Part shown: piece by piece, positions 22,428-33,930 of the stretch
Numbering within the stretch: the stretch's first letter is position 1
Layout: each line of letters begins with the position of its first letter
Source of the DNA: Hoplostethus atlanticus
Lineage: Eukaryota; Chordata; Actinopteri; Trachichthyiformes; Trachichthyidae
Direction of reading: 5' to 3'
Assembly (NCBI GenBank): GCA_034670405.1
Contig: JAXDDX010000322.1
Coordinates: forward strand, 62,001 to 126,000
DNA length: 64,000 bases
Program-made: the position numbers and the translations under genes
The notes under the pieces: model-generated
The model's database searches: none
Told to the model about the DNA's origin: nothing
What the model saw: only the letters and a program-made list of their open reading frames with translations

Positions 22428-23359
22428 TGCAGTACTCTTTCTAAACCTGATCGGTTGAGAGAGCTACTTCTGGTGTTGTCCAGCTGATGACCTGCTCCTC
22501 CACTTCTTCCTGGCTTTCCACAGAGCTTTCTTTATCTCTCTTTAGCTAGGGAGTTGGGGTTTCTGCCTGTTAGTCTAAATACTCTGTTCTCTTATTTCCA
22601 GGAAAACTGGCTCAAACAAAAAAAACCTTCATGTACGTCCAGAACTGAAACTGGGGCGGGGGGGGGGGTTCTTCGCAATACTCAGTGTTCAGTTCAGTCT
22701 ACTCTTATACTAATGAAAATACATAAAGGAGTGGTAGACTCTCTCTCAGTTCACTCTATCCAACCACAGAAATCGACCACAGGGTGGTTGCTAGAGCTGC
22801 AGTTCTCAATTGTGGAACTGGTGCATTCTGGCCAAGATTATTGGCACCCTTGCATTTTATGCAGATAATGTACAATATCTTCTGAAATAATTGGAAATTG
22901 AAATGACTTTCGGTCTTCACACATTCATGTGTTTTATTTAACAGTGCATTGAAAAGTGGCTATGGCCATGATTATTGGCACCCTTTATAATACTTAGTTG
23001 CATAGCCTTTGTCAATAATGACTGCTCCCAAATGTTTCTTGAAACCATCAATAAGATTCCTGCACCTTTCTGCTGGAAGTTTCTTCCACTCTTCAATTGC
23101 AACCCACTCCAATTGGGATTTCTCCATGGGATTGAGATCAGGACTCATTGCTGGCCACTCCAGTCCAATGTTTCCTCTTGAACCATTACTGGGTGCTTTT
23201 GGATGTGCTCTAATTTGGTTTTATCTGTCCACAGAACATTTTCTCAGAAGGACTTAGGTTTGTCCAGGTGGGTCTTGGCAAAGGTCAGTTGGGCCTTCTT
23301 GTGTTTCTCTTTCAGCAGTGGAGTTTTCCGTGGCCTCTGACTGTAAAGTCCTTCTTGGT

Positions 23360-23640
23360 TTAGTGTTCTTTGGTATGTGCTGAAAGCATTAACCCAGACC
23401 TCTCCAGGTCAGCCTTGAGATCTTTGGATGTCATACAAGGTGTTTTTTTCAATGGCTTGCACCAACCTTCAACGACATCTGAGATCAATTTTGCTCTTAT
23501 ATCCATGTCCTGGGAGATTCTTAACAATTCCATGAGCAGCAAACTTCGTAATGACATTGTGAATTGTGGGAACAGGACTACCAAGGTCTCAAGAGATGGC
23601 CTTATAGTCTTGTAAACGCTTATGTTTGGTGATAAGTGTT
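23360..23640 (-). pseudogene. Tc1-like transposase N-terminal remnant
   Basis: The minus strand shows the DNA-binding half in pieces, for example [20 protein letters not shown] and [16 protein letters not shown]. Shifts break it. The same family recurs on the plus strand at 32090-32365. Confidence 0.65.
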
Positions 23641-23756
23641 TCTGACATCCTCAGACTATTTTCTCCATTGTCCAGACCATTTTCATAACCAGGGAACCAA
23701 AACAGACTTGTGACGGCTGCAACTACCAGCTGCACCATCAACTTAACACACTGAAG

Positions 23757-23995
23757 GTGGGCTCCGGACTCCCTCAAATATTATCTCCTGGGAAGAGAGT
23801 TCATCCTGGAAACAGACCACAAGGCACTGAAATGGATGGAAGGGATGAAGGATGCCAACAGCCGCACCACTCACTGGTACCTGGCAATGCAGCCATTCCA
23901 TTTCGCCATCCATCATATACCAGGCGGAGACAACGTAACCGCCGACTTCCTATCATGCTCTCACGGCGTGATACCAGAAGGGGGCGGGGGGGGGC
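23757..23995 (+). pseudogene. Ty3/Gypsy RNase H fragment
   Basis: In the frame just off the first ATG the strand reads REFILETDHKALKWMEGMKD, then NSRTTHWYLAMQPFHFAIHH, then IPGGDNVTADFLS. This is the RNase H domain of Gypsy pol, including the TDHKAL motif and the terminal HxxGxxNxxAD(xx)S signature. Two overlapping frames are open; only this one carries the motif. It ends in a G-rich tract. Confidence 0.8.
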
Positions 23996-24324
23996 ATCAA
24001 CCTAACACACTGACAATAATGTTCATAACAAGACACCTTTTAACATACAGAATAATGATACTGACACCAGGTAGCCTTTTTAAAACTTTATTAGCCTTGT
24101 GACATGGACATATAACTGAATTGAGTGCACGCAATCTTTTATATCAAAGTGTTACTTGCTATAATATACTTTCCCGTGTCGAGTGTCTGCTGCTGAGAGC
24201 CATCAATCCTTGCCACCTGGCAAACGAAGACCGAGCCGCCGCCTCAGACCGGCTTATGTAGGCCAACAGGGGTGGTTGGACCCTACCATGCCAGCTACAG
24301 CCAGAGGGGTGTTTCTGGACTTGC

Positions 24325-24671
24325 TGTCATGACCGTCATCATAAGAAAGTGATCATCTACCCTACAATTAACTATGGGCTAGTCCCGTAGTGTATATAGC
24401 TCTGCTGGTGTGTCTGGAAGTTAGTTAGTTTTTTTTGTTTGGTCACAGCACCATATTACTTTGACTTAGGGCTGTTCTGTTTATTTTGACGAATATAATT
24501 TTACAGCTCTCAAGCAGTCCTTTAAGTTAAAGTCGACATCATTTGTTGTTACTTTGTTTCGTTACTGGTTTTTGTTACTCATCTTAACTGTAAATACTTT
24601 GGGCTAATAAAAACCTTTATTTTCATACCACCTCATCTCCCAGTCTTACTGCAAACCCCGGGTCCCTCACA
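24325..24671 (+). mobile_element. Probable Gypsy LTR (solo-like)
   Basis: It starts TGTCATGACC and ends GGGTCCCTCACA, with AATAAA near 24606 and T-rich sequence after it. It lies downstream of the RNase H fragment on the same strand, consistent with its 3' LTR, though about 330 bp of unclear sequence intervene. Confidence 0.5.
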
Positions 24672-27370
24672 AGACTGTTTTATCACTTTAAAATGGATAA
24701 TTGGTTCATTTCTACCATGTGGGTACCCAGTGCTTAATTTGTGCTGGGGCTAGCCCCGGCAAATGCCAAGAATCCGATTTTGCGCCCCAGCAAATGTCTT
24801 ACTCTGAATCAGAGCCCCGGGCTCTAAAGTGCGACAACAACGCGTATTTTAAACTGGTATTAAACAAAGTTACGTCCAGTGAACATTACAAGAGTAGGTG
24901 CGCGAAGCCGCGAGCCAATCAGAGCCTAATATGTAAATAGATACACGCACGCACACACACACACACAGACAGACAGACTGGAAGCTTAAACAAATATTAC
25001 AACGTCAACGTTTAGTTAGCTACTGATAGCAAGCCGACAAAACAGATTCACGGTTAGCGTTAATGCAGCACAAAGCTGGCTTCTGGGCTGGCGACACAGA
25101 GGTAGGAAAAGTTTACCCTTTTTCCTCCGCCTGGGGGGGGGGGGCGGGGTGAGTTCAGTTACACTGCATATGAGAATCTATTTCCTCCAACAAAATTGAT
25201 TTGAATTGTTCTAAAGGGTACCAATAATCATGGCCACTTTTCAATTTTGAAACCATAAAAGATTTATTATTTGTATACGTTATTGATCATGGTCGCTCTT
25301 AAATAAAATAGATGATATTGATGTTTTCAAACTAAAAAGAATATAATCTCAATATGGTTTGAATGTATAAACGTCTTTCGAAAATGTACACTGTGTATAC
25401 TGCTTTAGCCATGATGTTTTGGATAGTAATGCCAATAAAGTGACTGAATTTAAATGACTGAGTGTGTGTGCATGTGTTAATAAGTGGCAGAGAAAGAGAT
25501 TTACTGTAGATATACGCCAGACCTCAGACAGAATTATGTCCTTTCCCAGTCAACTTCCTCTCTCTCACTGTCTCACCATCTCTCTCTCTGAGTTTAGGAC
25601 AATAGCTGCCATAAAAGGAGAAAAGTACATACAAGTGATTAACCAGCTCTATTACGCAACTACTCATGCTGCCTTCGTGTACTGTCGGAAATGTCAGAAT
25701 TATAGGTTGAGTACACATGAATGACACAGCAAAGTGGTAAATAGGACTGGGAAGCATTATAATGATGGGATATAATAATAGATAACTGAATACAATTGGG
25801 AAAGTGGGAATTTTGTGATGCCTGAGTTTAAGCTGTGTCAACAACTGGTGATAAAAGTGATGTATTTTGTTATTTTTAAGCATTCAATTGAACCATTAAG
25901 CATTTTTGTGTATAAGTTATCCAGTTAGTGTTATAGAGACAAATACACAACTTTTGGCTAATAATTAATTAATTAAAACATCAATTACATGCCTGAGCCG
26001 CATTTTTACCTCTTCATTCTACCGCAGGGTTACAGGGTCAATTTTGTTGTCTAACATTAGTTAGGTTCGCTTGCTAATGTCAAAGTTAGCTAAAATCACA
26101 GGTAAGTCATGTCAACTAAAATCACAGCTAGGTAATGTAGCTTAGCTTGCTAACATTAACAGCTAGCACAACAGCCAATTCCTACAAACAGTTTTGCTGT
26201 GTCAGGGTGGAACGTGCAGGGAAATCCCCCACCCCTGCTATAGCTATCTGGAAGAATGACTGCTGACGATGCTGCAATTTTTATTATTTTTATTTTTAGT
26301 ATTTTTATTACGATGCTATAATTGTTATTTATTTTTATTATGTCCAGTTGCAGTGGCCAGTCACCCGGTCTCTGTCGGATTCCAAGCCAATCATATGCCA
26401 CCTTTCACAAGGAAACTATTGTCATTGGCTGGACGATACAGTCAAAGGTACACCAACAAAAATGGCTGCCGCAATACGAGCTCAACTGTTATATTATAAT
26501 ATAATGTTATTATAACCTTCCTTTCCTTTGGAAAAAAACGTTTCTATGTGGTGTTATATCAAAATTTGTCAGCAGCAGGCAGTTAACTGTTAACTGTCTT
26601 GCAAACCGAAACTATATAATTCTAGGGAGGAAACATAGTGGGCTAACTTTAGTCCATTAGCTGATTGATTTCATTCAATACCTAGCATAGTCAGACATTG
26701 CTAGCCTCCTCAAACGATTTCATGTCAATCTGTCTTCACTTTCACAGACAAAAATGAAACTGTGTCAATGGCAATCAGGAAGTATTGCCACTGACATTCA
26801 AATGATCTGCAAATGAGTTGAAAAACAGAGGGTTTTGTTGGGACTGGAGTAGAATAATCAGACCTATGAAATGAAAACAGGTAATTGAGGTCAAAATTAA
26901 TACTAGGGTTGAGGGGAAAAGTCACTGACATCATTTTGGACATTCCTGAATAGCTAAAGTTATTATTCCAGTTATAATATGCCTTAGAATTAGCCTGATT
27001 GCTACCAGTTGTATACCCAGTTATGGTTCTAACTGGCTAACCGGTTGCTATACCCCTGCTATAACTTAGAACCATGGGACCAAAATATGGACTGGTGTGA
27101 AACCAAATATTTAAATATTAATGATATATATTAAAATATATAAACACTCACGTGTGACCACAAAACAGTTTTAAATTTAAATATGACTGAATGACTCAAA
27201 AATCATACCGTACAATCATACCAAATTACTACTTTGTTTAGCTACTGTTCAAAAAAGGTTTTGCTAGGCAGAAAAATAACATTTTATTGTTATTATAATT
27301 ATTCAAGTTTGAAAATAAAAGATTTAATGAACATTTGCTTGATCTTTTTATTACAATGGCGTGTTACTGT

Positions 27371-27423
27371 TTATCTATCTATCTATCTATCTATCTATCG
27401 ATCTATCTCTCTATCTATCTATC
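27371..27423. repeat. (TATC)n tetranucleotide microsatellite
   Basis: About 13 TATC units with two variant units. Confidence 0.95.
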
Positions 27424-28692
27424 GCACTCTCATTTTTTTCAGGATTTGAGGTTTTCTATTTATACAGCCCTTTATCACGGACTTCAAAGGTCTCAAAAAA
27501 GCCTCAAACGACTTTATGGGACACATAACTCTCTCATTTTCACGTAACGCCACCGTGGCCAAATCTGGACAACGATCCACCAAAAATGGCGTGTTACAAT
27601 GGCGTGTTACTGTTACTGTTTAGCGATCCATCAAAAATGCATCAGTAAGGAATATACAGTGATTTATCTGGTGCCGTTTTCATTGAATGTAATCACACTT
27701 TGCCTTTCCTAAGTTAAATACCATTTTTACCAAATGGACACATACTGTTGCAATGTGAAAGTCTTGGTGATCTGGACAAACTGATCAATCTCATCCCTTT
27801 GCTTACACAATGTGACAGATAGCTGTAGATATTGCAGCGTGTGCACTCAAGTCTCTTACTTTTCATTTATGAGCCAATATCGCCACCCACTGGATTTTAT
27901 TTGAAATACGCTTAGCTACGCCACAAGAAAATGCAAACCCCTTCACGTAGCCTGGAAAGATAAAAACAATAGGATTTCTCAGCAGTGGTAAAGATGTGGA
28001 AAAGGAAATGTGAGCTCAGAAAAAAACAAATGGACGAGTTGAGCTCATCTACAGTAATAAACACGAGTGCAATTACATCCTAATGGGTCAGAGTCTGGTA
28101 GGTACACCATGACAACACACTCTGGATACACACAGGGACAACATTTTTGGACAATTTTGACTCATTATAAATGTATTGACTTGCATGAAGTGGCAAGTGG
28201 AAAATCCTACCACACCACTCTGGAATGATTTCTCTGGTCAGACATCTGACATAAACATAATAACAAATCATTTTGACTAGCTGTGGCCAGGAAGGAACAT
28301 CCATCATATCAGTAAATCAATATACCAACTCTAGCGTCACAGAGGAAGTAGTGGGTCACAGGTATGCACGCACATTATACACACACTTAGTATGGAGTCA
28401 TGCATGTGCATTAAGTGGATGTACACAGCACACACGCACGCGTGCACACACACACACACAAATACAAAAATAATTTGAATGCACTATCGCTTGTTTTGAT
28501 TTTCCCCATGTTCCTCATCCCCTGCTTATGTTATCGGAATGCAAAACTGGGCACTTACACTTAAATGTAAGCCTTTGTGTGCTCTTTCTTCTTTGTAGAG
28601 TCCATGAAAGGGATGGTACACGTTGTTTGTCCACTGTTTAGCTTTTATAAGGCATAAACTGGATGTACTCTGTGCAAATACAAATAAAATGT

Positions 28693-28916
28693 ACTATTAT
28701 TAGTAGCAGTAGTGTTATTAGTATTAGTAGTAGAAGTAGTACCAGTAGTAGTACCAGTAATTGTAGTAGTGGTAGTAGTAGTAGTACCAGTAGTAGTAGT
28801 GGTACCAGTAGTAGCAGTACTAGTACTATTATTATTAGTAGTAGCAGTAGTACCAGTAGTACCAGTAATTGTAGTAATGGTAGTAGTTGCAGTAGTAGTA
28901 GTAGTAGTAGTAGTAT
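28693..28916. repeat. (AGT)n compound trinucleotide repeat
   Basis: About 220 bp of AGT/ACC/ATT triplets. Several long low-complexity ORFs on both strands here (poly-S, poly-T, poly-L, poly-V) come only from this triplet period. Confidence 0.9.
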
Positions 28917-29207
28917 TGCTGTTCTTTTGACTTGTTCTTTTGTCCCCACACTGTATTAACAAGGCTCTAATGGGGGAAAAGAAACCCCTGTACAAATAAA
29001 GGATTAGTGGAAACCTGTTGCATAGTCTACACAGTAGGTGGCAGACATCTGTTTCCATTGACACTACTAGTTTCCTCAACAGGATGTGGAACTACTTACG
29101 AGCTGAGCCTGACGCGGTCGCCTACCTCGCCTACCTGTAGACGGGAAACTTTTTTATACTAAGGTGTGTTTTCGTGGTAGAATCGTGCTATTGTAATTCG
29201 TTTCAGT

Positions 29208-29420
29208 ATGTTCCCCCATTCAAAACAAAGAGACTTAATTCGGTTGTGTTTGCTGTGCGGGCTGAGCTCCTTGGTGCTCTCCGATTCGGGGGAGAAAGTG
29301 TTTGAGAAGCGCTCGGGGATGATCCAGGACCTCCGGACAGCCCTGGCTGACATGGCCGAGGAGGGGAGGACGTACCTGGGCAAGTTGGCCGGGGAGCAGA
29401 CGGTGCTGTCGGTACAAAAG
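29208..29420 (+). CDS. tmem109: TMEM109, coding exon 1
   Basis: Residues 1-71, the signal sequence and luminal N-terminal region. Donor GTGAGA after ACAAAAG. Confidence 0.9.
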
Positions 29421-32400
29421 GTGAGAGATGACAATACGCGGGTTAACTCGATTAACCGGCCTGTCTGTGGCCTACTTGAACTACAGGCTAACTCCTACGC
29501 AAAAGTATGAATTTGCACAGATCTCAATATCTTGTTCACACCATTTGGTTTTCTCAAGTTGTTGTCACACCATATATTTCATTCAAATATTAACACATGT
29601 ATGCTCCTAATACACAGTGTGAATTGTTTTGGTCTTTCAACAACTAATAGCCTGCCATATATTGACAAAATGAATATGGTCATCTATGCATTATTTCCAT
29701 TACTGCTAGTCCTTTAACGTTGATAAAGGACTTCCGTTGAAAAGTATTTGAAATTATAAAAAAAAAAAAAAATATGTAATCTTGTTTGAGCAATATTATT
29801 TGACAAAATAAATTGTATTCGTGTTTTTTTTTTGGATAAATTATGACGTGTATGGGTAAAGTTCTCTATTTCATCCGTACTGGTTAGACCTGTTTTAAGT
29901 AAACCAACGATCCCACTGTCATTTGTCTTTTTATCTGCCATGGATGTTAAGCTCTCTTTCTCTTTCTCTCTCACTCTGTCCTCCCCCATCTCCAGGCTTT
30001 CTCTCAGGTTCTGGGTGTTTTAGCTGGAGGTTTGGCCAGCGGTCTTAACGTCGTCGCACAGTATCTCGCGCATCTCCTGCAGGCTGTTGGAATCGACGGT
30101 AAAGAGAACAAATGATAAACCATATATAATTAAAAGAAGAGATACAACTTTATCAGTCCCTGTAAGGCATTGTTTTGTTTTTTTTCATGATTAACACTTA
30201 TATATACAGTACCAGTCAAAAGTTTGGACACACCTTCTCATTCAATGGTTTTTCTTTATTTTTATTATTTTCTACATTGTAGATTAATACTGAAGACATC
30301 AAAACTATGAAAGAACACATATGGAATTATGTAGTAAACAAAAAAGTGTTAAACAAACCAGAATATGTTTTATATTTTAGATTCTTCAAAGTAGCCACCT
30401 TTTGCTTTGATGACAGCTTTGCATACTCTTGGCATTCTCTCAATCAGCTTCATGAGGTAGTCACCTGGAATGGTTTTCAATTAACAGGTGTGCCTTGCCA
30501 AGGGTTAATTTGTGGAATTTCTTGCCTTCTTAATGTGTTTGAGACCATCAGTTGTGTTGTGCAGAGGTAGGGCTAGTACACAGTTGGATACAGTGAATAG
30601 CCCTATTCGACTACTGTTCTAATCCATATTATGGCAAGAACCACTCAACTAAGTAAAGAGAAACGACAGTCCATCATTACTTTAAGACATGAAGGTCAGT
30701 CAATCCGGAAAATCTCAAGAACTTTGAATGTATCCTCAAGTGCAGTCGCGAAAACCATCAAACGCTATGATGAAACTGGCTCTCATGAGGACCGCCCCAG
30801 GAAAGGAAGACCAAGAGTCACCTCTGCTGCAGAGGATAAGTTTATTAGAGTTACCAGCCTCAGAAACTGCAAATTAACAGCACCTCAGATTAGAGCCCAC
30901 ATGAATGCTTCACAGAGTTCAAGTAGCAGACACATCTCAACATCAACTGTTCAGAGGAGACTGCGTGAATCAGGCCTTCATGGTCGAATTGCTGCAAAGA
31001 AGCCACTACTGAGGAAGAATAACAAGAAGAGAATTGTTTGGGCCAAGAAACACAAGGAATGGACATTAGACCAGTGGAAATCTGTACTTTGGTCTGATGA
31101 GTCCAAATTTGCGATTTTTGGTTCCAACCGCCGTGTCTTTGTGAGACGCAGAGAAGGTGAGCGGATGGTTTCTGCATGCTGGTTCCCAGGAAGGGGAGGA
31201 GGGGAGAGTGTGGGGGGGAGGCTTTGCTGGTCGGACAAAAGTGGAGTGCATTATTAACAATTCAAGGCACTTAACCAGCATGGCTGAACAAGCAACGCCT
31301 ACGCAAGCAATATCATTCATGAGTTATCGCTTATCGTGGTACACATCCATTTGTTTTTCTACGACAAGTTGACCCCACACCAAATCTTCATCAGGCTATG
31401 TCAAGGAGCTACTTTACACAGAAGGAATGTTTTGGTCTTGAAAACTATCGCATATGAATGAACCATGGCTCCATCAATCATCCGATTCCTAAACCATTTG
31501 AGTTGGATTTGGAGGATTCGGACCAAGTTGAAGAAAAAGCAACCAATATATATGAGGGTATTTTTTTTCAAAGTGGAGGGGTCACCCAGCAGAATGGAAT
31601 TTCACACCCTGTAATCCTCTCAATACATTAATGGAAAGGGAGATAGAAGTCTTGTGCTTTGGGCCAAGGATGACATAGGCCCCCTAAATCCTCAGCAGGT
31701 TTCATAAACGAGTTCTCAAAGCTGCTTTCCATTGCCATGCCTAAATACAACAATATTTCCATATTGGGTGACTTCAACACCCATTTCCGTTGCCCTGACA
31801 TTTTTGTGGCTGCTGAGTTTTTAAATGTCACTGAATCTTTTAACCTGTTGCATACTCTCGCTGGGCCTGCACATCTTAAGGGCCACACCCTAGATCTTGT
31901 CTTTTCAAATGGTTTGCCTCTTAATAATGTGTTAGGTAGAGATGTTGCTCCGTCTGTGAAAATGGTGAAGAGAAAATCTATCTAGTTTATCTAGTTATCT
32001 TTCTTCTATTGTCAAGTGCCTTGGGTACCTTGAAAGGCGCTCTAAAAATGAAAGTTATTATTATTATTATTATTATTATTAAAAGTGCTGTCTGAAGATG
32101 TCAGAAAAACTCCTATCATCAAATGGTTATAAGGCCATCTCTAGAGACCTTGGAATTCCTGTTTCCACAGTTTGCAATGTTATTAAGAAGTTTGCTGCTC
32201 ATGGAATTGTTAATTGTTACGAATCTCCCAGGGCGTGGTGGTAAGAGGAAAATTGATCTCAGATGTCGTTGAAGGTTGGTGTGAGCCGTTGAAAAAACAC
32301 CTTGCATGACATCCAAAGATCTCAAGGCTGACCTGGAGGGGTCTGAGTAATGGTTTCAGCCCATACCTTTTGCCAGACCCTGAACCAAGAAGGGCTTTAC

Positions 32401-32951
32401 ATTTTTTTTAAACTTAATTTAATTTACTTAATTTACTATTTTATCCTGATCTCGGCTGTTTTTTTACTCCTGTGAAGCACTTTGTACCTGTTTTGATAAG
32501 TGCTATATAAATAAACTTATTATTATCATTTATTATTATTAATATTATTATTGTCACCCTGTTTTCCACAGTTGCCTTTCCCTTAAACAGAGTTACCCCA
32601 GAGGAGGTAATCTTTGTTGCCCAGTGGAGTCTTTTGGCCTTCATTGGTTATTGGCTGATTTCCCTGACCTTTGGATTGGTCGCTTCCACTGTGAGACGGG
32701 CCCTGTGGCTGCTGAAACTGGGCGGAGCCTTGGCCTGTTTTGGACTGATCCTGAGCGACCGCAGCGTTGGCACAGACACCATCGCCGTCCGATTGGCTGC
32801 TCTGGTGTGCGTCTGCTTCCTATTGGGTATCGGGCCTTCGAGGGGCGCACCGACCGTGGCCGATAAAACCGCCCACCTGGAGGTGCAGGTGAAGATCCTA
32901 GAGAGACGAGTGAGAGAAATGGAGAGATGGAGGAGGACTGATGTAGATTGA
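29208..32951 (+). CDS. tmem109: TMEM109 (mitsugumin-23), 3 coding exons
   Basis: Joining 29208-29420, 29996-30098 and 32572-32951 gives 231 residues, close to the 243 of human TMEM109. The N-terminus has a signal-type hydrophobic stretch ([14 protein letters not shown]). Hydrophobic segments lie near residues 75-103, 124-146, 149-167 and 176-194. The C-terminus is a short coiled coil with the heptad-like [18 protein letters not shown], matching the conserved tail of the family. TMEM109 is a cation-permeable channel-forming protein of the endoplasmic reticulum and nuclear membranes; that role is known from mammals, not shown here. Intron phases are 0 and 1. The ATG at 29208 directly follows TTTCAGT, so an untranslated first exon ending upstream is possible. 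The second intron has collected Tc1 and LINE debris. Confidence 0.9.
29996..30098 (+). CDS. tmem109: TMEM109, coding exon 2
   Basis: Residues 72-105, from [20 protein letters not shown] to GID. Acceptor CCATCTCCAG, donor GTAAAG, phase 1 exit. Confidence 0.9.
30206..31440 (+). mobile_element. Tc1-like element, 3' end decayed
   Basis: It begins with CAGTACCAGTCAAAAGTTTG near 30208, a well-known Tc1-type terminus in fish. It holds a transposase frame and then decays: recognisable scraps run to about 31440 (for example a TACTTTACACAGAAGGAA stretch). No matching right terminus was found. Confidence 0.8.
30631..31190 (+). pseudogene. Tc1-like transposase, truncated
   Basis: About 185 codons are open. 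They begin [20 protein letters not shown] with a paired-like helix-turn-helix region ([20 protein letters not shown], then a GRPR AT-hook-like GRPRV). The frame reaches [20 protein letters not shown], which holds the first catalytic aspartate of the DDE triad. Beyond about residue 180 the reading turns into an unrelated G-rich tail, so the other two catalytic residues are absent and the protein would be inactive. Confidence 0.85.
31720..32080 (+). mobile_element. LINE fragment: endonuclease end and (ATT)n tail
   Basis: About 31740-31960 reads [12 protein letters not shown] and then [17 protein letters not shown], motifs of the apurinic-type endonuclease of non-LTR retrotransposons (GDFN, GHTLDLV). 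It is followed almost at once by a 3' tail (TGCCTTGGGTACCTTGAAAG then TTATTA repeats), so most of the element is deleted. Confidence 0.75.
32090..32365 (+). pseudogene. Tc1-like transposase fragment
   Basis: Matches, in inverse orientation, the Tc1 remnant at 23360-23640; both contain words such as CATCCAAAGATCTCAAGGCT. Shifts and stops are present. It lies in the second TMEM109 intron. Confidence 0.65.
32455..32560 (+). mobile_element. LINE 3' tail (TTATTA)n
   Basis: GAAGCACTTTGTACCTGTTT then AAGTGCTATATAAATAAA and ATT repeats, the Rex-type tail style. A related tail occurs at 46526-46595. Confidence 0.6.
32572..32951 (+). CDS. tmem109: TMEM109, coding exon 3 (last)
   Basis: Residues 106-231 and stop TGA at 32949-32951. 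Holds three hydrophobic segments and the C-terminal coiled coil. Acceptor TGTTTTCCACAG. Confidence 0.9.
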
Positions 32952-33930
32952 GAGAAGGATTTTTTTTTGTGTATGATTTAGCTTTTTTGTTCTGTGTCTT
33001 TTATACTCATATCTCGAAGAAGGGCCTTTTTAGAGCACTAGTTTCCTTAGAGGGGTTCGGGAAAAGTTTAAGTTAATAATTTTGGGGTTGTTGGTGGTAC
33101 TGGACTCAAAAAAGTAAAGCATTACTCAGCAACTCATTTCAAACATAATATTACTTTATTTAGTACTTCCCGGGAGTATTATCTTACCCTACATGTTCTA
33201 TTACTTTACTGACACACCCCTAAAATTGGCATCCTCTCCTCAAAAATGTGCTTTTGTGTGAATGATCAGGACACCAAACAGTCGATGTCCAATGTTGTTG
33301 TCATCCTTTTACTGGGAACACTTCCAGCCGGAGGAGGTACATTTTGTCATCAAAGTAGTGTCTGAATGTTTCTCTTTTGAAATTAAAACATTGGTGATTC
33401 CCTCTTCAAAAATTTTGAAGGCAAATGTCTTAAGACAACTAATAGAGGAACTGTTTTTCCAGAACAAGTTGTACATGCAGTAATGCAGTAACAATTTAGT
33501 TTTTTCATAGGGTGTAAATCTGATTTTGGAATCAAACTCTTATTTCAAATTAAGCACAGGCCTGTCTCTTAAGAAAAAAGAGCAAGTCAGGCTTTTATTA
33601 TGTTTAAAGCAGTTGTTTTCAAGTGATGTGCCTTGAAATGTTGCTCAGATGAAAAACAGTGTTGCACAAATATATTACCTGCCTCAAAATTGAAGTAAAT
33701 GCAACTTGGCCCACGGTCAACAGCTCGTTGTGTTTGCTGGGGTGTATGATCATGCAATCAACCGTTTTTGTATTTTCACTGAAATGTGCATATTTTTTAC
33801 TACCTTTTTAGAAGCATGCAAACAACCCCAAAAAAAGTCAGCCAGATCCATGATTTTTTTTTTTTTTATTGAGGTGGATACGTGCACCTAATAAATGCCG
33901 TTTTGATATTGTAATAAAACCAAAATGGAA
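32952..33930 (+). other. tmem109: Probable 3' UTR of TMEM109
   Basis: Non-repetitive sequence with AATAAA at 33890-33895 and 33913-33918. Extent is inferred. Confidence 0.5.

Larger units (their letters stand above)
22825..25440 (-). mobile_element. Tc1-like transposon with long IR/DR-type ends, invaded
   Basis: The left end carries two direct copies of (A/T)GATTATTGGCACCCTT, at 22834-22851 and 22968-22985. The right end carries the inverse at 25214-25231, and a weaker outer copy near 25421-25440. Two direct repeats inside each inverted repeat is the IR/DR layout known from Sleeping Beauty-group Tc1 elements. Transposase remnants run on the minus strand, and a Gypsy piece with an LTR interrupts the middle. 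Exact outer boundaries are uncertain. Confidence 0.65.
25441..29207. other. Intergenic spacer before TMEM109
   Basis: No exon is recognised. About 25660-25760 resembles the end of the window (about 63900-63960), sharing CTGCCTTCGT and TACTGTCGGAAAT. About 26040-26165 contains repeated AGCTAG/GTTAGCTA-like words. Near 29040-29160 is sequence next to the TMEM109 start that may hold its promoter or 5' UTR. Confidence 0.5.

Noticed and set aside
28638-29079. Long leucine-, threonine-, serine- and valine-rich ORFs on both strands
   Set aside because: They follow the AGT triplet repeat at 28693-28916, which is open in every frame. Similar artefacts occur at 60256-60594.
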